A DNA stretch of 64,000 nucleotides, taken from Pseudomonas alkylphenolica (lineage in GTDB: Bacteria > Pseudomonadota > Gammaproteobacteria > Pseudomonadales > Pseudomonadaceae). The notes below the pieces were generated by a model, which was given only the letters and a program-made list of their open reading frames with translations, was not told the DNA's origin and searched no databases. Below, one piece after another: positions 1 through 6,451 of this stretch (position 1 is its first letter; each line of letters starts with the position of its first letter). The stretch is taken from contig NZ_QJRG01000034.1 of NCBI RefSeq assembly GCF_004025535.1, positions 124,001-188,000 on the forward strand, written 5' to 3'. Position numbers and translations under genes: made by a program.

Positions 1-74
1 TCTGAGCATGGCTTAGCCATGGGATGGCCTTACAGACTTCGATACGGATAACGAGACTGACCGGTCTCTCTAAC

Positions 75-100
75 AAAAAGGGCCCTCGAAGGCCCTTTTC
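75..100 (-). terminator. Rho-independent terminator of the MvaU-like gene
   Basis: Nine-base arms (76-84 and 91-99) enclose a six-base loop. Read on the minus strand the hairpin is followed by T residues. It lies 16 bases after the stop codon of the minus-strand silencer gene. Confidence 0.85.
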
Positions 101-115
101 GTACTCAAACCAAGA

Positions 116-481
116 TCACTTGGCCAGCCAGGACTCAACCGTGTCTGAGCCGTATTCGCCCTTCCACTCTTTCAGAGTCCGGTGATTGCCACCTTTGGTT
201 TCTACGACTTCGCCAGTGTGAGGATTTTTGTAGACCTTCACTTGACGAGGTTTGCGGGTGCCTGCTTTGGATTCGACAACTGGAGCACGACGGCCAGCTT
301 GAGGATCAAGCAGAGCGATCACTTTCGGCAGGCTGTAACTGTATTCGGCAAGCAAGGCGCGCAGTTTGGTCTCAAATTCAATTTCTTGCTTCAAGCCAGC
401 ATCACCCTTCAGGGCTTCCAAGGCCTGGATTTGCTCGGCAAGGTGTTTTTCGAGTTGGCGAAATTCGGCGAGCTTAGACAT
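116..481 (-). CDS. mvaU: MvaT/MvaU-family H-NS-like xenogeneic silencer
   Basis: A 121-residue nucleoid-associated protein of the Pseudomonas MvaT/MvaU (TurB-like) family. The family coats AT-rich, often foreign, DNA and represses it. The N-terminal part (about 1-60) is charged and predicted coiled coil, the oligomerisation half. The C-terminal part (about 75-121) contains RKPRQVKVYKNPHTGE and the GGNHRTLKEWK stretch typical of the AT-hook-like DNA-binding domain. The opening MSKLAEFRQLEK resembles MvaU more than MvaT. The start is supported by an AAGAGA ribosome site. It sits beside a low-GC accessory region, so it may be a resident copy or one carried by the island; Pseudomonas genomes have several paralogues. 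Family is certain, the exact paralogue is not. Confidence 0.9.
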   Translation of the reverse strand: MSKLAEFRQLEKHLAEQIQALEALKGDAGLKQEIEFETKLRALLAEYSYSLPKVIALLDPQAGRRAPVVESKAGTRKPRQVKVYKNPHTGEVVETKGGNHRTLKEWKGEYGSDTVESWLAK

Positions 482-665
482 GACGGATCTCTTTTAGGTA
501 GTTGCCTAACAGTATATTGCAAATCGATCATCGCTACAGGCGCTGCTTGCGATAACTGAACTGGCACGGAGAAGGCAAAAATTATGGCTCAGCAAAAATT
601 ATGGCTGATCCATAATTTTGGATAATTCGGTTACGCCGGTTACCCAAGCCGTGCGCGCCCCAATA
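482..665. other. Intergenic region upstream of the silencer gene
   Basis: This stretch holds the silencer's promoter region and the repeated AATTATGG-type motif described separately. No convincing gene was seen. On the minus strand the reading frame of the neighbouring umuC remnant runs on for 27 residues past its normal end and then stops inside the repeats. Confidence 0.5.
577..619. repeat. Triple AAAATTATGG motif including a palindrome
   Basis: The motif AAAATTATGG occurs at 577-586 and 595-604 as a direct repeat, and its reverse complement at 610-619. The last two form a palindrome with ten-base arms and a five-base centre. Such an arrangement is usual for a repressor operator or a recombinase-binding array. 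No gene that would obviously use it remains next to it, so it may be a leftover from a lost element, or part of control of the silencer gene. Confidence 0.6.
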
Positions 666-786
666 TTTACAGTACACAGTCCATAGCTGATCAATTCGTG
701 TCGTGAAGCTCTGGCTCATCACCTCCCGGTGCATCCCCTAATCTGGATTGGATGGCACACTCGCCAAGCAAAGTGTTCTCCTGCCC
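666..786 (-). pseudogene. umuC: umuC/rulB 3'-end remnant A, cut off at the IS3 element
   Basis: Read on the minus strand from about 786, the frame gives TLCLASVPSNPD, a TAG stop (plus 738-740), then GMHREVMSQSFTTRIDQL and WTVYCK. This is the characteristic C-terminus of the Pseudomonas UmuC/RulB subunit of error-prone polymerase V. A second copy of the same segment lies at 2782-2890. Over the 88 bases 679-766 versus 2798-2885 the two align without gaps at roughly 75 percent, while the encoded residues agree at about 80 percent, so the frame was once under selection. The rest of the gene is missing; the IS begins nine bases further on. The normal stop is also lost and the frame runs on. Confidence 0.75.
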
Positions 787-794
787 CCCCCCGG

Positions 795-812
795 TGTCAG
801 GATAGTTGTCGC
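795..812 (+). repeat. Left terminal inverted repeat of the IS
   Basis: TGTCAGGATAGTTGTCGC pairs with the right end at 2429-2446 with three mismatches, all in the outer half. Confidence 0.75.
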
Positions 813-862
813 CTCTCCGGTTTTTCCTAAAAAAGTATATCGGGGGCGGAAAGAGACTGGTC

Positions 863-1363
863 GTGCCGTACTATTCACCTGAACGCAGAGCCGCATTACT
901 TAAGATGCTGCTTCCCCCGCTGAACCTGTCGATGGCCGAGGTTTCCCGGCGCGAAGGGGTCAGCGAAATGTCTTTGTCCAACTGGCGCAAGCAGCTCAGT
1001 TCTGAAGGAAATGCAGTGTCCGAAAACAAGCCGTTGACCGAGAACTGGTCAGCCGAAACCAAGTTTGCTGTTGTCCTTGAAGCGGCCGGCTTGTCCGAGA
1101 TCGACTTCGGCGAGTATTGCCGCCGCAAAGGCCTTTACCCCGAGCAGATCACGGCGTGGCGACAAGCGTTTATCGCTGGCCAGAAGTCGGAAAAAGCCCA
1201 GCAAAAAGAAGACCGAGAGCAGTCTCGCAAAGATAAGAAACGCATTCAGGAACTTGAGCGCGAACTGCGCCGCAAAGACAAGGCGCTGGCTGAAACCGCC
1301 GCGTTGCTGGTGCTGCGAAAAAAGCTCAACGATTACTGGGGGATCGACAACGAGGACAACTGA
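863..1363 (+). CDS. IS3-family transposase OrfA (DNA-binding subunit)
   Basis: About 166 residues when started at the GTG at 863, which has GGAAAGAG eight bases upstream; the open frame reaches back to a TTG at 806. Two helix-turn-helix-like units are visible, one near AEVSRREGVSEMSLSNWRKQ and one near IDFGEYCRRKGLYPEQITAW. A basic, charged coiled-coil or leucine-zipper-like segment follows (about residues 110-150), as in IS3-family OrfA. OrfA binds the IS ends and helps the OrfB integrase. Its stop lies eight bases before the OrfB TTG, and OrfB is in the -1 frame, so a fused OrfAB could arise by programmed -1 frameshifting. Confidence 0.85.
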   Translation: MPYYSPERRAALLKMLLPPLNLSMAEVSRREGVSEMSLSNWRKQLSSEGNAVSENKPLTENWSAETKFAVVLEAAGLSEIDFGEYCRRKGLYPEQITAWRQAFIAGQKSEKAQQKEDREQSRKDKKRIQELERELRRKDKALAETAALLVLRKKLNDYWGIDNEDN

Positions 1364-1368
1364 CCGCG

Positions 1369-2415
1369 TTGCCGGAACGGCAGTTACTCGTGACCTGGTT
1401 GAGTGAGGCCCGGGTGGCAGGAGCCCGAAAGATCAGGGCCTGCCAGGAAGTCGGTCTCTCGCTCAGAACCTTGCAGCGCTGGAGCGAAACCGAGGCTGTT
1501 CAGGCCGATGCCCGAACGACCACGGTACGGCCCACGCCACGCAATGCGTTGAGCGAGGTCGAACGACAAGCGATCATGAGCCTGTGCAACAGCCCGGCGT
1601 ACGCCCATTTGCCGCCCAGCCAGATCGTGCCGAGGTTGGCCGACCAACAGCGCTATCTGGCGTCGGAAGCGACGTTTTATCGAGTGCTGCGTGCAGCGGG
1701 TCAACAACAGCATCGTGGTCGTAGCCAGCACCCCAGGCGCCACGCCGCACCGACGACTCACGCGGCCAAAGGCCCTAACCAGGTGTGGTCATGGGACATT
1801 ACGTACCTTCCCTCGCCAGTGCGTGGCAAGTATTACTACCTGTACTTGATCGAGGATATTTACAGCCGCAAGGCCGTGGGCTGGGAGGTTTACGAAGAAG
1901 AAAGCGGCGAGAAGGCGGCTGCGCTACTGCAACGTAGCGTGATCGGCGAGCAGTGTTTGCACGAGTCACTGGTGTTGCACTCGGACAATGGTGCACCGAT
2001 GAAATCGCTGACGCTGTTGAGCAAAATGCATGATCTGGGCATCACGCCGTCCCGTGGCCGACCGCGAGTAAGCAATGACAACCCGTACTCGGAATCACTG
2101 TTCCGGACGTTGAAGTACTGCCCGCAATGGCCGACAAATGGCTTTGCCAGCCTGGACGCCGCCCGAGCCTGGGTAAGGGATTTTATGCGCTGGTATAACC
2201 ACGAGCACCGGCACAGCCGAATCCGCTTCGTGACACCGGCCGAACGGCACCGTGGCCAGGATCAGCAGATCCTGGCTCGGCGTCATGAGCTGTATGAGCA
2301 AGCGCGGGAGAAATGCCCGGAGCGCTGGTCTGGACAGACACGAAACTGGGAGCCGATCGGCACGGTGCTGCTGAACCCGGATCGGGAACAGCAGGTCGAG
2401 AAAAGAGCGGCATAG
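1369..2415 (+). CDS. IS3-family transposase OrfB (DDE integrase)
   Basis: A 348-residue integrase-core transposase. An N-terminal helical region with LSLRTLQRW precedes an HTH_21-like segment and the rve catalytic core. The three acidic residues are visible in VWSWDITYL, VLHSDNGAPM and in NPYSESLFRTLKY with its conserved E. The conserved tail WYNHEHRHSRIRFVTPAERH follows. The start shown is a TTG; the frame is open further back into orfA, consistent with either internal initiation or -1 frameshifting. The gene looks intact, so the element may still be active. Confidence 0.9.
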   Translation: MPERQLLVTWLSEARVAGARKIRACQEVGLSLRTLQRWSETEAVQADARTTTVRPTPRNALSEVERQAIMSLCNSPAYAHLPPSQIVPRLADQQRYLASEATFYRVLRAAGQQQHRGRSQHPRRHAAPTTHAAKGPNQVWSWDITYLPSPVRGKYYYLYLIEDIYSRKAVGWEVYEEESGEKAAALLQRSVIGEQCLHESLVLHSDNGAPMKSLTLLSKMHDLGITPSRGRPRVSNDNPYSESLFRTLKYCPQWPTNGFASLDAARAWVRDFMRWYNHEHRHSRIRFVTPAERHRGQDQQILARRHELYEQAREKCPERWSGQTRNWEPIGTVLLNPDREQQVEKRAA

Positions 2416-2428
2416 TTAGACGGTTGAC

Positions 2429-2446
2429 GCGACAACTACCTTGAAA
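2429..2446 (-). repeat. Right terminal inverted repeat of the IS
   Basis: The reverse complement of 2429-2446 reads TTTCAAGGTAGTTGTCGC and matches the left end at 15 of 18 positions. It lies 14 bases past the OrfB stop. Confidence 0.75.
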
Positions 2447-2781
2447 AACGCCGCCCCATCGTTCGTTGCCTGGCCGGAAAACTCGATCAACTTCTTCCGC
2501 TGACGTTTTTGTCATCAAGGGAAGAAAGCTTCCCTGAGGCAGAACAGTGAACCTCTAAGCCAAGGCGCACCTACCCAAGCCGGAGGAAAGTCGATCTAAA
2601 ACGAGCGTAAGTGCCTCAACACCCAATTACACACCCGATTACACCCATTTAATCTCTCTGTGGAGGTCTGGCTACGCGCTCATGACGCGCTCTGTGTCTT
2701 GAGGTCGAGTAATCAAGATGCAGCTTAGGAGCAGTCGAGGCTGGTTTAGCTGTCGAATGCACACCTGACAACACACAATGA
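2447..2781. other. Gene-free stretch between the IS and the umuDC relic
   Basis: No convincing gene. On the minus strand a frame starting with an ATG near 2515 (MTKTSAEEVDRVFRPG and on) runs straight into the IS right end, so it may be the head of a gene interrupted there. It also contains the iterated GGGTGT motif described separately, and a small palindrome GGGAAGAAAGCTTCCC near 2519-2534. Confidence 0.4.
2618..2650 (-). repeat. Iterated GGGTGT(AAT) motif
   Basis: Read on the minus strand there are three spaced copies of GGGTGT, the first two followed by AAT or GTAATT. From memory, similar GGGTGTA iterations occur at the start of P4-type tyrosine integrase genes beside attachment sites. 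No integrase remains here, so this is only a hint of a former integration site. Confidence 0.35.
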
Positions 2782-3170
2782 TCACTTGCAATACACTGTC
2801 CACAATTGATCAACCCGAGTCGTAAAGCGCTGGCTCATCATTTCCCTTAGCATGCCCCAATCCGGATCTGTTGGTACGCTCGCTAGCCGCATCGTCCCCC
2901 TGCCTCACCTTCCATTGATGGCATCCAATACACCCATTACCTTTTCAGTTGAAGCCGGTTGGGAGACCGCGAAGAGGTCTTCTGTGTACTCGCCTTCCCT
3001 CGATGCGCACCAGGTAGATATGCGGCGCACGGATGTCCAGCAGTTCATCGATAGAGATGTGCTGATCGAGATGATGATGCCGGCGAAGGAAAGCCCGCAG
3101 GGACTTTGAAGGAGTAGAAAGGAAGCTGAACTCCACCTTCTGCCAATGGGCCGAGGATGGTGACGCTCAT
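2782..3170 (-). pseudogene. umuDC: umuD-umuC (rulAB-like) deletion-fusion relic
   Basis: Translation from the ATG at 3170 gives the start of a UmuD/RulA protein: MSVTILGPLAEGGVQLP, then FYSFKVPAGFPSPA. After a small frameshift near 3100 the UmuD frame resumes with ISIDELLDIRAPHIYLVRIEG. Immediately after that, the frame of the UmuC C-terminus begins with REGEYTEDLFAVSQPAS, hits a TGA (usually a coding position), continues with TMRLASVP and ends WTVYCK then TGA at 2782-2784. The catalytic half of UmuD and about nine tenths of UmuC are missing. The join lies in a short GAGGGA/GAAGGCGAG overlap, suggesting deletion by microhomology. In working form these proteins make SOS-induced translesion polymerase V. 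Confidence 0.8.
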
Positions 3171-3599
3171 GATGGATGCCTTGACCAATTTTGTACATGC
3201 ATACAGTAAACGTCGAAGACGGTTAACGGTCAGGAGTATTTGGAAGTTGGCCAGGTACTGATATGTCGGCCTCAGGTGGTTGTTAAAGACCCGGCAGGAT
3301 TTCCTGTAAGAACCATCCTGGCAATCTCGGTTCACTGCCTCGGTCGCAGCCTTGGTCACGAGCGTGACGTCATTGATTGTATATGCGGTAAACTGCATCG
3401 CCGTTCGCGAAACGCAAGCGGAGCACGCAGGCCATAGGCCGAAGGCGTGCGGAGGGAAGCCCGCAAGGGCCGAGACCCGGAACGGGGCTTGGTTCACGAC
3501 AGCCAGCCCGCAGGGCACGCCAATAAACGCTGATGAAAGAAAAACTCGACCCGAGAGAACCACGAGTACGAGAGGCGAGCGTTCAAAGAGGAAGTGTTT
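3171..3599. other. Promoter side of the umuDC relic and unassigned DNA
   Basis: Apart from the LexA-like box there is no recognisable gene. From about 3410 to 3530 the sequence becomes rich in GCCCGC, GGCCGA and GGGGCTTGGTTCACGACAGC-like words. These remind me of non-coding stretches in integrative conjugative elements, but this is an impression only. Confidence 0.35.
3191..3206 (-). promoter_or_regulatory. LexA (SOS) box upstream of the umuD relic
   Basis: On the minus strand the sixteen bases read CTGTATGCATGTACAA. They fit the gamma-proteobacterial LexA consensus CTGT-N8-ACAG with one mismatch in the last base. The box ends about 20 bases before the umuD ATG, the usual position for SOS repression. 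Confidence 0.7.
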
Positions 3600-3938
3600 T
3601 CAAGTGCTGTACTCCTCTACCCTACTTCCGATTTCGCCCATAGATCCGAGGTAGTTCCCGTGACAAGGCAGCTCGGCGATAAAATCTAACTTGATGAGCA
3701 TTTCAGGGATGCCATCAAGTAGGTCAGCCACCTCCAACCTTTTCATGCTAGCAAAGGCCCTCTCGGCAACGAATCCCTCAAGATCGAAATCCTGGAGGGC
3801 AACAAACCACCCTTCACGGCTGTACGAATCAAAGATTCCAGAGGCCAAAGTAATAACCCCCCTTTCTTGAAGATCATGGCCAGCCCCAAGAATCAGGTTG
3901 TACAGGGAAAGCGCCGTTGATGATGACCCTCCCGACAA
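3600..3938 (-). CDS. Unrecognised small protein, or the tail of the next gene beyond a stop
   Basis: An open frame of about 112 residues that starts directly after the TGA of the upstream gene (3939-3941) and in the same frame. No good ATG or ribosome site is seen at its head; the first codons are TTG or an ATG far inside (residue 64). Either it initiates at the TTG right after the stop, or it and 3939-4319 are one gene broken by a TGA. Composition is acidic and protein-like, with the block EVADLLDGIPEMLIKLDF; no domain was recognised. It is the last of four same-strand small genes. Confidence 0.4.
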   Translation of the reverse strand: MSGGSSSTALSLYNLILGAGHDLQERGVITLASGIFDSYSREGWFVALQDFDLEGFVAERAFASMKRLEVADLLDGIPEMLIKLDFIAELPCHGNYLGSMGEIGSRVEEYST

Positions 3939-4319
3939 TCACTGCAGTATCGGAGGTGTCTGATGAACTGTTTGAGAAAGACGAAGGTAGTCGCGCAAGC
4001 TGGCACGTCCATTTTCCCGCTGGAAAGTAGCGAGCACATACCGCGAATTCACGGTTGTCATCACCCAAAATCTTCCCTCGCGCTCGACCTTCAGCACATC
4101 AGAAGTCCGGATCAGATGGCCGTCGCCAAACCGCCCATACTGGTCTTTACGCTTGTGGCCGAAAACTACGCCGATGCCTGCGCGCGCTTTAATGGAAACC
4201 CCGCAAAGGTAAGCGGTCACCGGCAAATCGAAGCCTTGAGCTTCGGCTTTTATGATGCGGATGAGATCAAAGTCTGTATGGCGTTTTCCATGGAAATTTA
4301 CATCTAAGGTGTCCAGCAT
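3939..4319 (-). CDS. Hypothetical protein of the accessory cluster
   Basis: A 126-residue protein when started at the ATG at 4319, which has a well-placed GGAG seven bases upstream. The open frame reaches 4376. The block FDLIRIIKAEAQGFDLP and the segment GIGVVFGHKRKDQYGRFGDG suggest a folded soluble protein, but no family was recognised. The gene lies in a minus-strand run (5306 to 3600) divergent from an XRE-type regulator. Base composition is clearly lower in GC than the core genes to the right, which suggests transfer. Confidence 0.55.
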   Translation of the reverse strand: MLDTLDVNFHGKRHTDFDLIRIIKAEAQGFDLPVTAYLCGVSIKARAGIGVVFGHKRKDQYGRFGDGHLIRTSDVLKVEREGRFWVMTTVNSRYVLATFQRENGRASLRDYLRLSQTVHQTPPILQ

Positions 4320-4409
4320 AATTGCGCTCCATTGGGCAGTCCGTATGGCGTTATCAGGAATTGCGCACGGAACCAAGGGCGCAGATACCGTGCAGGATAT
4401 TTGTTAATC

Positions 4410-4853
4410 TCACTTCCCTTGGATCATGCTCGAGAGAAAGATGAGCGTCAGATTCGTCAGCGCTTCGACTTTGAAATCTGAGTGATGCGAGGTGTGGTAA
4501 ACCGCCCCCTCAGCCACTTCCAGTAGGCAAACCTCGGAGCCAGTCTTGTCCTCGCCTACTGTTACTCTGGTTAACCTCTCCATTTGCCAACCTGCAGTCT
4601 TATTCATCCAAGAAGGCGTTACAGCCATTATCTCGGTGATCGCTAAATCAGCTCCCTGACTCACCAACATCTCTTGAAGCTTGCGCGTGTCATCAACCAT
4701 CAACGCACACTCGGTGAATCGCCCCTCGTTTTCGACCCTCAGGGTGAGGTGATACCAAGGCGTTCGCAGCAACCTCGACACTCCACGCCAATGGGATACG
4801 CCCTCCCCGAACATACCTGGGATGCCTATAAGGTCATTATCTATGGTTCTGAA
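4410..4853 (-). CDS. Hypothetical protein of the accessory cluster
   Basis: A 147-residue protein starting at the ATG at 4853, preceded by GAGG at good spacing (an earlier ATG at 4883 lacks such a site). It begins MFRTIDNDLIGIPGMFGEG. No signal peptide or membrane segment is evident, and no domain was recognised. It sits between two other small minus-strand genes and probably shares their promoter in front of 5306. Confidence 0.55.
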   Translation of the reverse strand, partial: FRTIDNDLIGIPGMFGEGVSHWRGVSRLLRTPWYHLTLRVENEGRFTECALMVDDTRKLQEMLVSQGADLAITEIMAVTPSWMNKTAGWQMERLTRVTVGEDKTGSEVCLLEVAEGAVYHTSHHSDFKVEALTNLTLIFLSSMIQGK

Positions 4854-4910
4854 CATGTGTCGCCTCAAGCTGCTGGAGCACATCAGATGCCCAGCAGAAA
4901 CCGGTTGGTA

Positions 4911-5306
4911 TCAGAAGATGGAAAATATCGCTTCGATGGACGAAGACTTACGATGGCCCGGCCCGAGCAAAACGTAGACAGAGTTCCGCGTGGCGAACAG
5001 GAAGCCTTCTTTGAAAGTAGTGCCCATACTCGAGCGCACCCAATGACCGGGCTCAAAACGACGCTGCTCGTCATGCACAACTTTGTGGGCAAACAGGAAC
5101 ATTGGCTGGCAACCGGCAGCGATTACTTTGGCTCGCTCGGCGTCGGTGACTATGGCGTCTAGGACGATCCATTCTTCGACGGCGCAGAGAGGGAGGTGTT
5201 TGTAGTGCTTTCTGGCCGACGCGACGGCTTCGTCGAGGGAAAGCTCGGAGCCCATTAAACGGATACAAGAATCACCCAACAGACCACCCTCGATGCGACT
5301 AACCAT
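4911..5306 (-). CDS. DUF6957-like protein
   Basis: About 131 residues from the ATG at 5306, which has GGAAGG eight bases upstream; the frame is open to 5444 without a better start. The blocks LCAVEEWIVLDAIVTDAERAK, VIAAGCQPMFLFAHKVV, RFEPGHWVRSSMG and TRNSVYVLLGPG recall, from memory, the Pseudomonas DUF6957 family, whose function is unknown. It is divergent from an XRE regulator. It is the first gene of the small minus-strand run, so the regulator may control it. Confidence 0.6.
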   Translation of the reverse strand: MVSRIEGGLLGDSCIRLMGSELSLDEAVASARKHYKHLPLCAVEEWIVLDAIVTDAERAKVIAAGCQPMFLFAHKVVHDEQRRFEPGHWVRSSMGTTFKEGFLFATRNSVYVLLGPGHRKSSSIEAIFSIF

Positions 5307-5393
5307 GCACACCTTCCATTCAGATGAATTGACACCGCTCCCAGCGATAAACATCACCGCCATTGCTGACTGAGTGACGTACCAGCCCCATAT

Positions 5394-5427
5394 CGCCACA
5401 AATATCAATATATAGATTTGTGTGGCG
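5394..5427. promoter_or_regulatory. Palindrome in the divergent promoter, likely XRE operator
   Basis: CGCCACAAAT (5394-5403) faces ATTTGTGTGGCG (5416-5427) across an AT-rich centre; the arms match except for a two-base insertion. It lies between the divergent starts at 5306 and 5471. An autoregulatory operator for the neighbouring helix-turn-helix protein is the natural reading. Confidence 0.5.
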
Positions 5428-5470
5428 GCAGGCAAACACGGCATACCGTCTCCTTTTATGGATGTGGAAA

Positions 5471-5947
5471 ATGTCGCTGCGCAAACCCTATGCAGCAGTG
5501 CTTAAGCTGCTTCGAACGAAACGTGGCTTGTCTCAGGTCGGCATAGCAAAGGCAGTCGCTCAATCTCACGTGAGTCAGCTCGAAGCAGCAATAACTACTG
5601 CAACGCTCGACGTGAGCTGTGAGCTCGCTGCTGCCCTGAAAATTCATCCCTCGTCGCTCTTCACGCTGACGCTCGCAGCGCATGAAAAGCGCACTGCACG
5701 AGAAGTCCTCCTAACTTGTTTGGCTGAACTTGAGGACTTGGATTTGGCGGACACTCTTTTGCCGAGTGAACCGCAACAGGGGATGACGCCCGCCATGATC
5801 GAAGCAAGAGACAAGTGGTTAGCAGTACAGGAGTTGAAAGCTAAGGGCTTTAGCCAAGCGGAAGCTCGTAAGCAGCTTGAACTTCCGGAAGCGACCATAC
5901 GACGGCTCTGGCACAAAGATGCATCATCAATCCCACCAACTGAATAA
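5471..5947 (+). CDS. XRE-type helix-turn-helix regulator
   Basis: A 158-residue protein from the ATG at 5471 (an ATG at 5462 is also possible). Residues about 8-60 form a Cro/C1-type helix-turn-helix: LKLLRTKRGLSQVGIAKAV, SHVSQLEAA and a following helix. The C-terminal part (about 115-155) has a second helix-turn-helix-like segment, GFSQAEARKQLELPEATIRRLW, which could help bind DNA. It is divergent from the DUF6957-like gene with a palindrome between them, so it likely represses itself and that gene cluster. Confidence 0.8.
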   Translation: MSLRKPYAAVLKLLRTKRGLSQVGIAKAVAQSHVSQLEAAITTATLDVSCELAAALKIHPSSLFTLTLAAHEKRTAREVLLTCLAELEDLDLADTLLPSEPQQGMTPAMIEARDKWLAVQELKAKGFSQAEARKQLELPEATIRRLWHKDASSIPPTE

Positions 5948-6451
5948 AGCTCTCGCGGATCCTAAAGCCTAGTGATTAAGGCAATCGGCTAGATCTAAAT
6001 TCGGGATAAATAGAGATGTAAAACCCGAAGAGAGGCAACGCCACCGGGGGGACAGGGTGAGGTTCGATATTGGCTTGATGCGCAGGCATGGTTGGCAACG
6101 ACTGAGCGCGGGGGAATTAGATTAGCGAAGGAATGTGGAGGCTTAGAAAGCTACATCGAGATCTGAGTATTACTGATGCGACCCCAAGTGCGTTGGAGGT
6201 ACTTTTGGCGATTTTTTGCGTGTTATGCGCGCTCTAGCAAAACCCGGATGCAGGTGATGCCATTGTTTTCGCATTACCGCTGAGCTCGTCGGGGTAGTAA
6301 TGCAAGACTGATCCTGCCCTTGACCCACGCCACTGCAACGCTTCCCCCAATCATCGCTCTAGCAACGTCCATTTTTGCTGAAAAAAATGGACAAAGATCA
6401 TCTTCAATAACCTTTTGATTTCACTAGATTAATTGTGTCCATTTTACAGTC
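5948..6451. other. Gene-poor junction region
   Basis: No clear gene. A plus-strand frame of about fifty codons (roughly 6020-6165) ends WLATTERGGIRLAKECG then GLESYIEI and a stop; it lacks a good start and is not recognised, perhaps a gene tail. The right part contains repeated GTCCATTTT words leading to the truncated channel gene, and probably includes the edge of the accessory region. Confidence 0.4.
6367..6392. repeat. GTCCATTTT inverted repeat near the island edge
   Basis: GTCCATTTTT (6367-6376) and AAAAAAATGGAC (6381-6392) form a hairpin around GCTG. A third copy of GTCCATTTT lies at 6437-6445, about 20 bases before homology to the channel gene resumes. It could be a transcription terminator or a recombination site. 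Confidence 0.45.

Larger units (their letters stand above)
795..2446 (+). mobile_element. IS3-family insertion sequence, apparently complete
   Basis: The element has 18-base imperfect terminal inverted repeats (795-812 and 2429-2446, three mismatches) around two overlapping-phase transposase frames. The second has the DDE catalytic core. At about 1.65 kb it is slightly long for the IS3 family. I found no flanking target duplication: the bases before 795 are a C-rich run and those after 2446 do not match. This fits a later deletion or recombination at one side. It separates two decayed umuC remnants. The exact ends are inferred from the repeats. Confidence 0.85.

Noticed and set aside
795..2446. 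Target-site duplication around the IS
   Set aside because: The bases flanking the inverted repeats (CCGG on the left, AACG on the right) do not match.
3045..3563. A 172-codon minus-strand frame
   Set aside because: Only its last part is real UmuD sequence, from the ATG at 3170; the rest is promoter-side DNA with a Cys- and Arg-rich translation.
4674..5162. Plus-strand frame of 162 codons across the accessory cluster
   Set aside because: It overlaps two minus-strand genes with good ribosome sites and has no site of its own.
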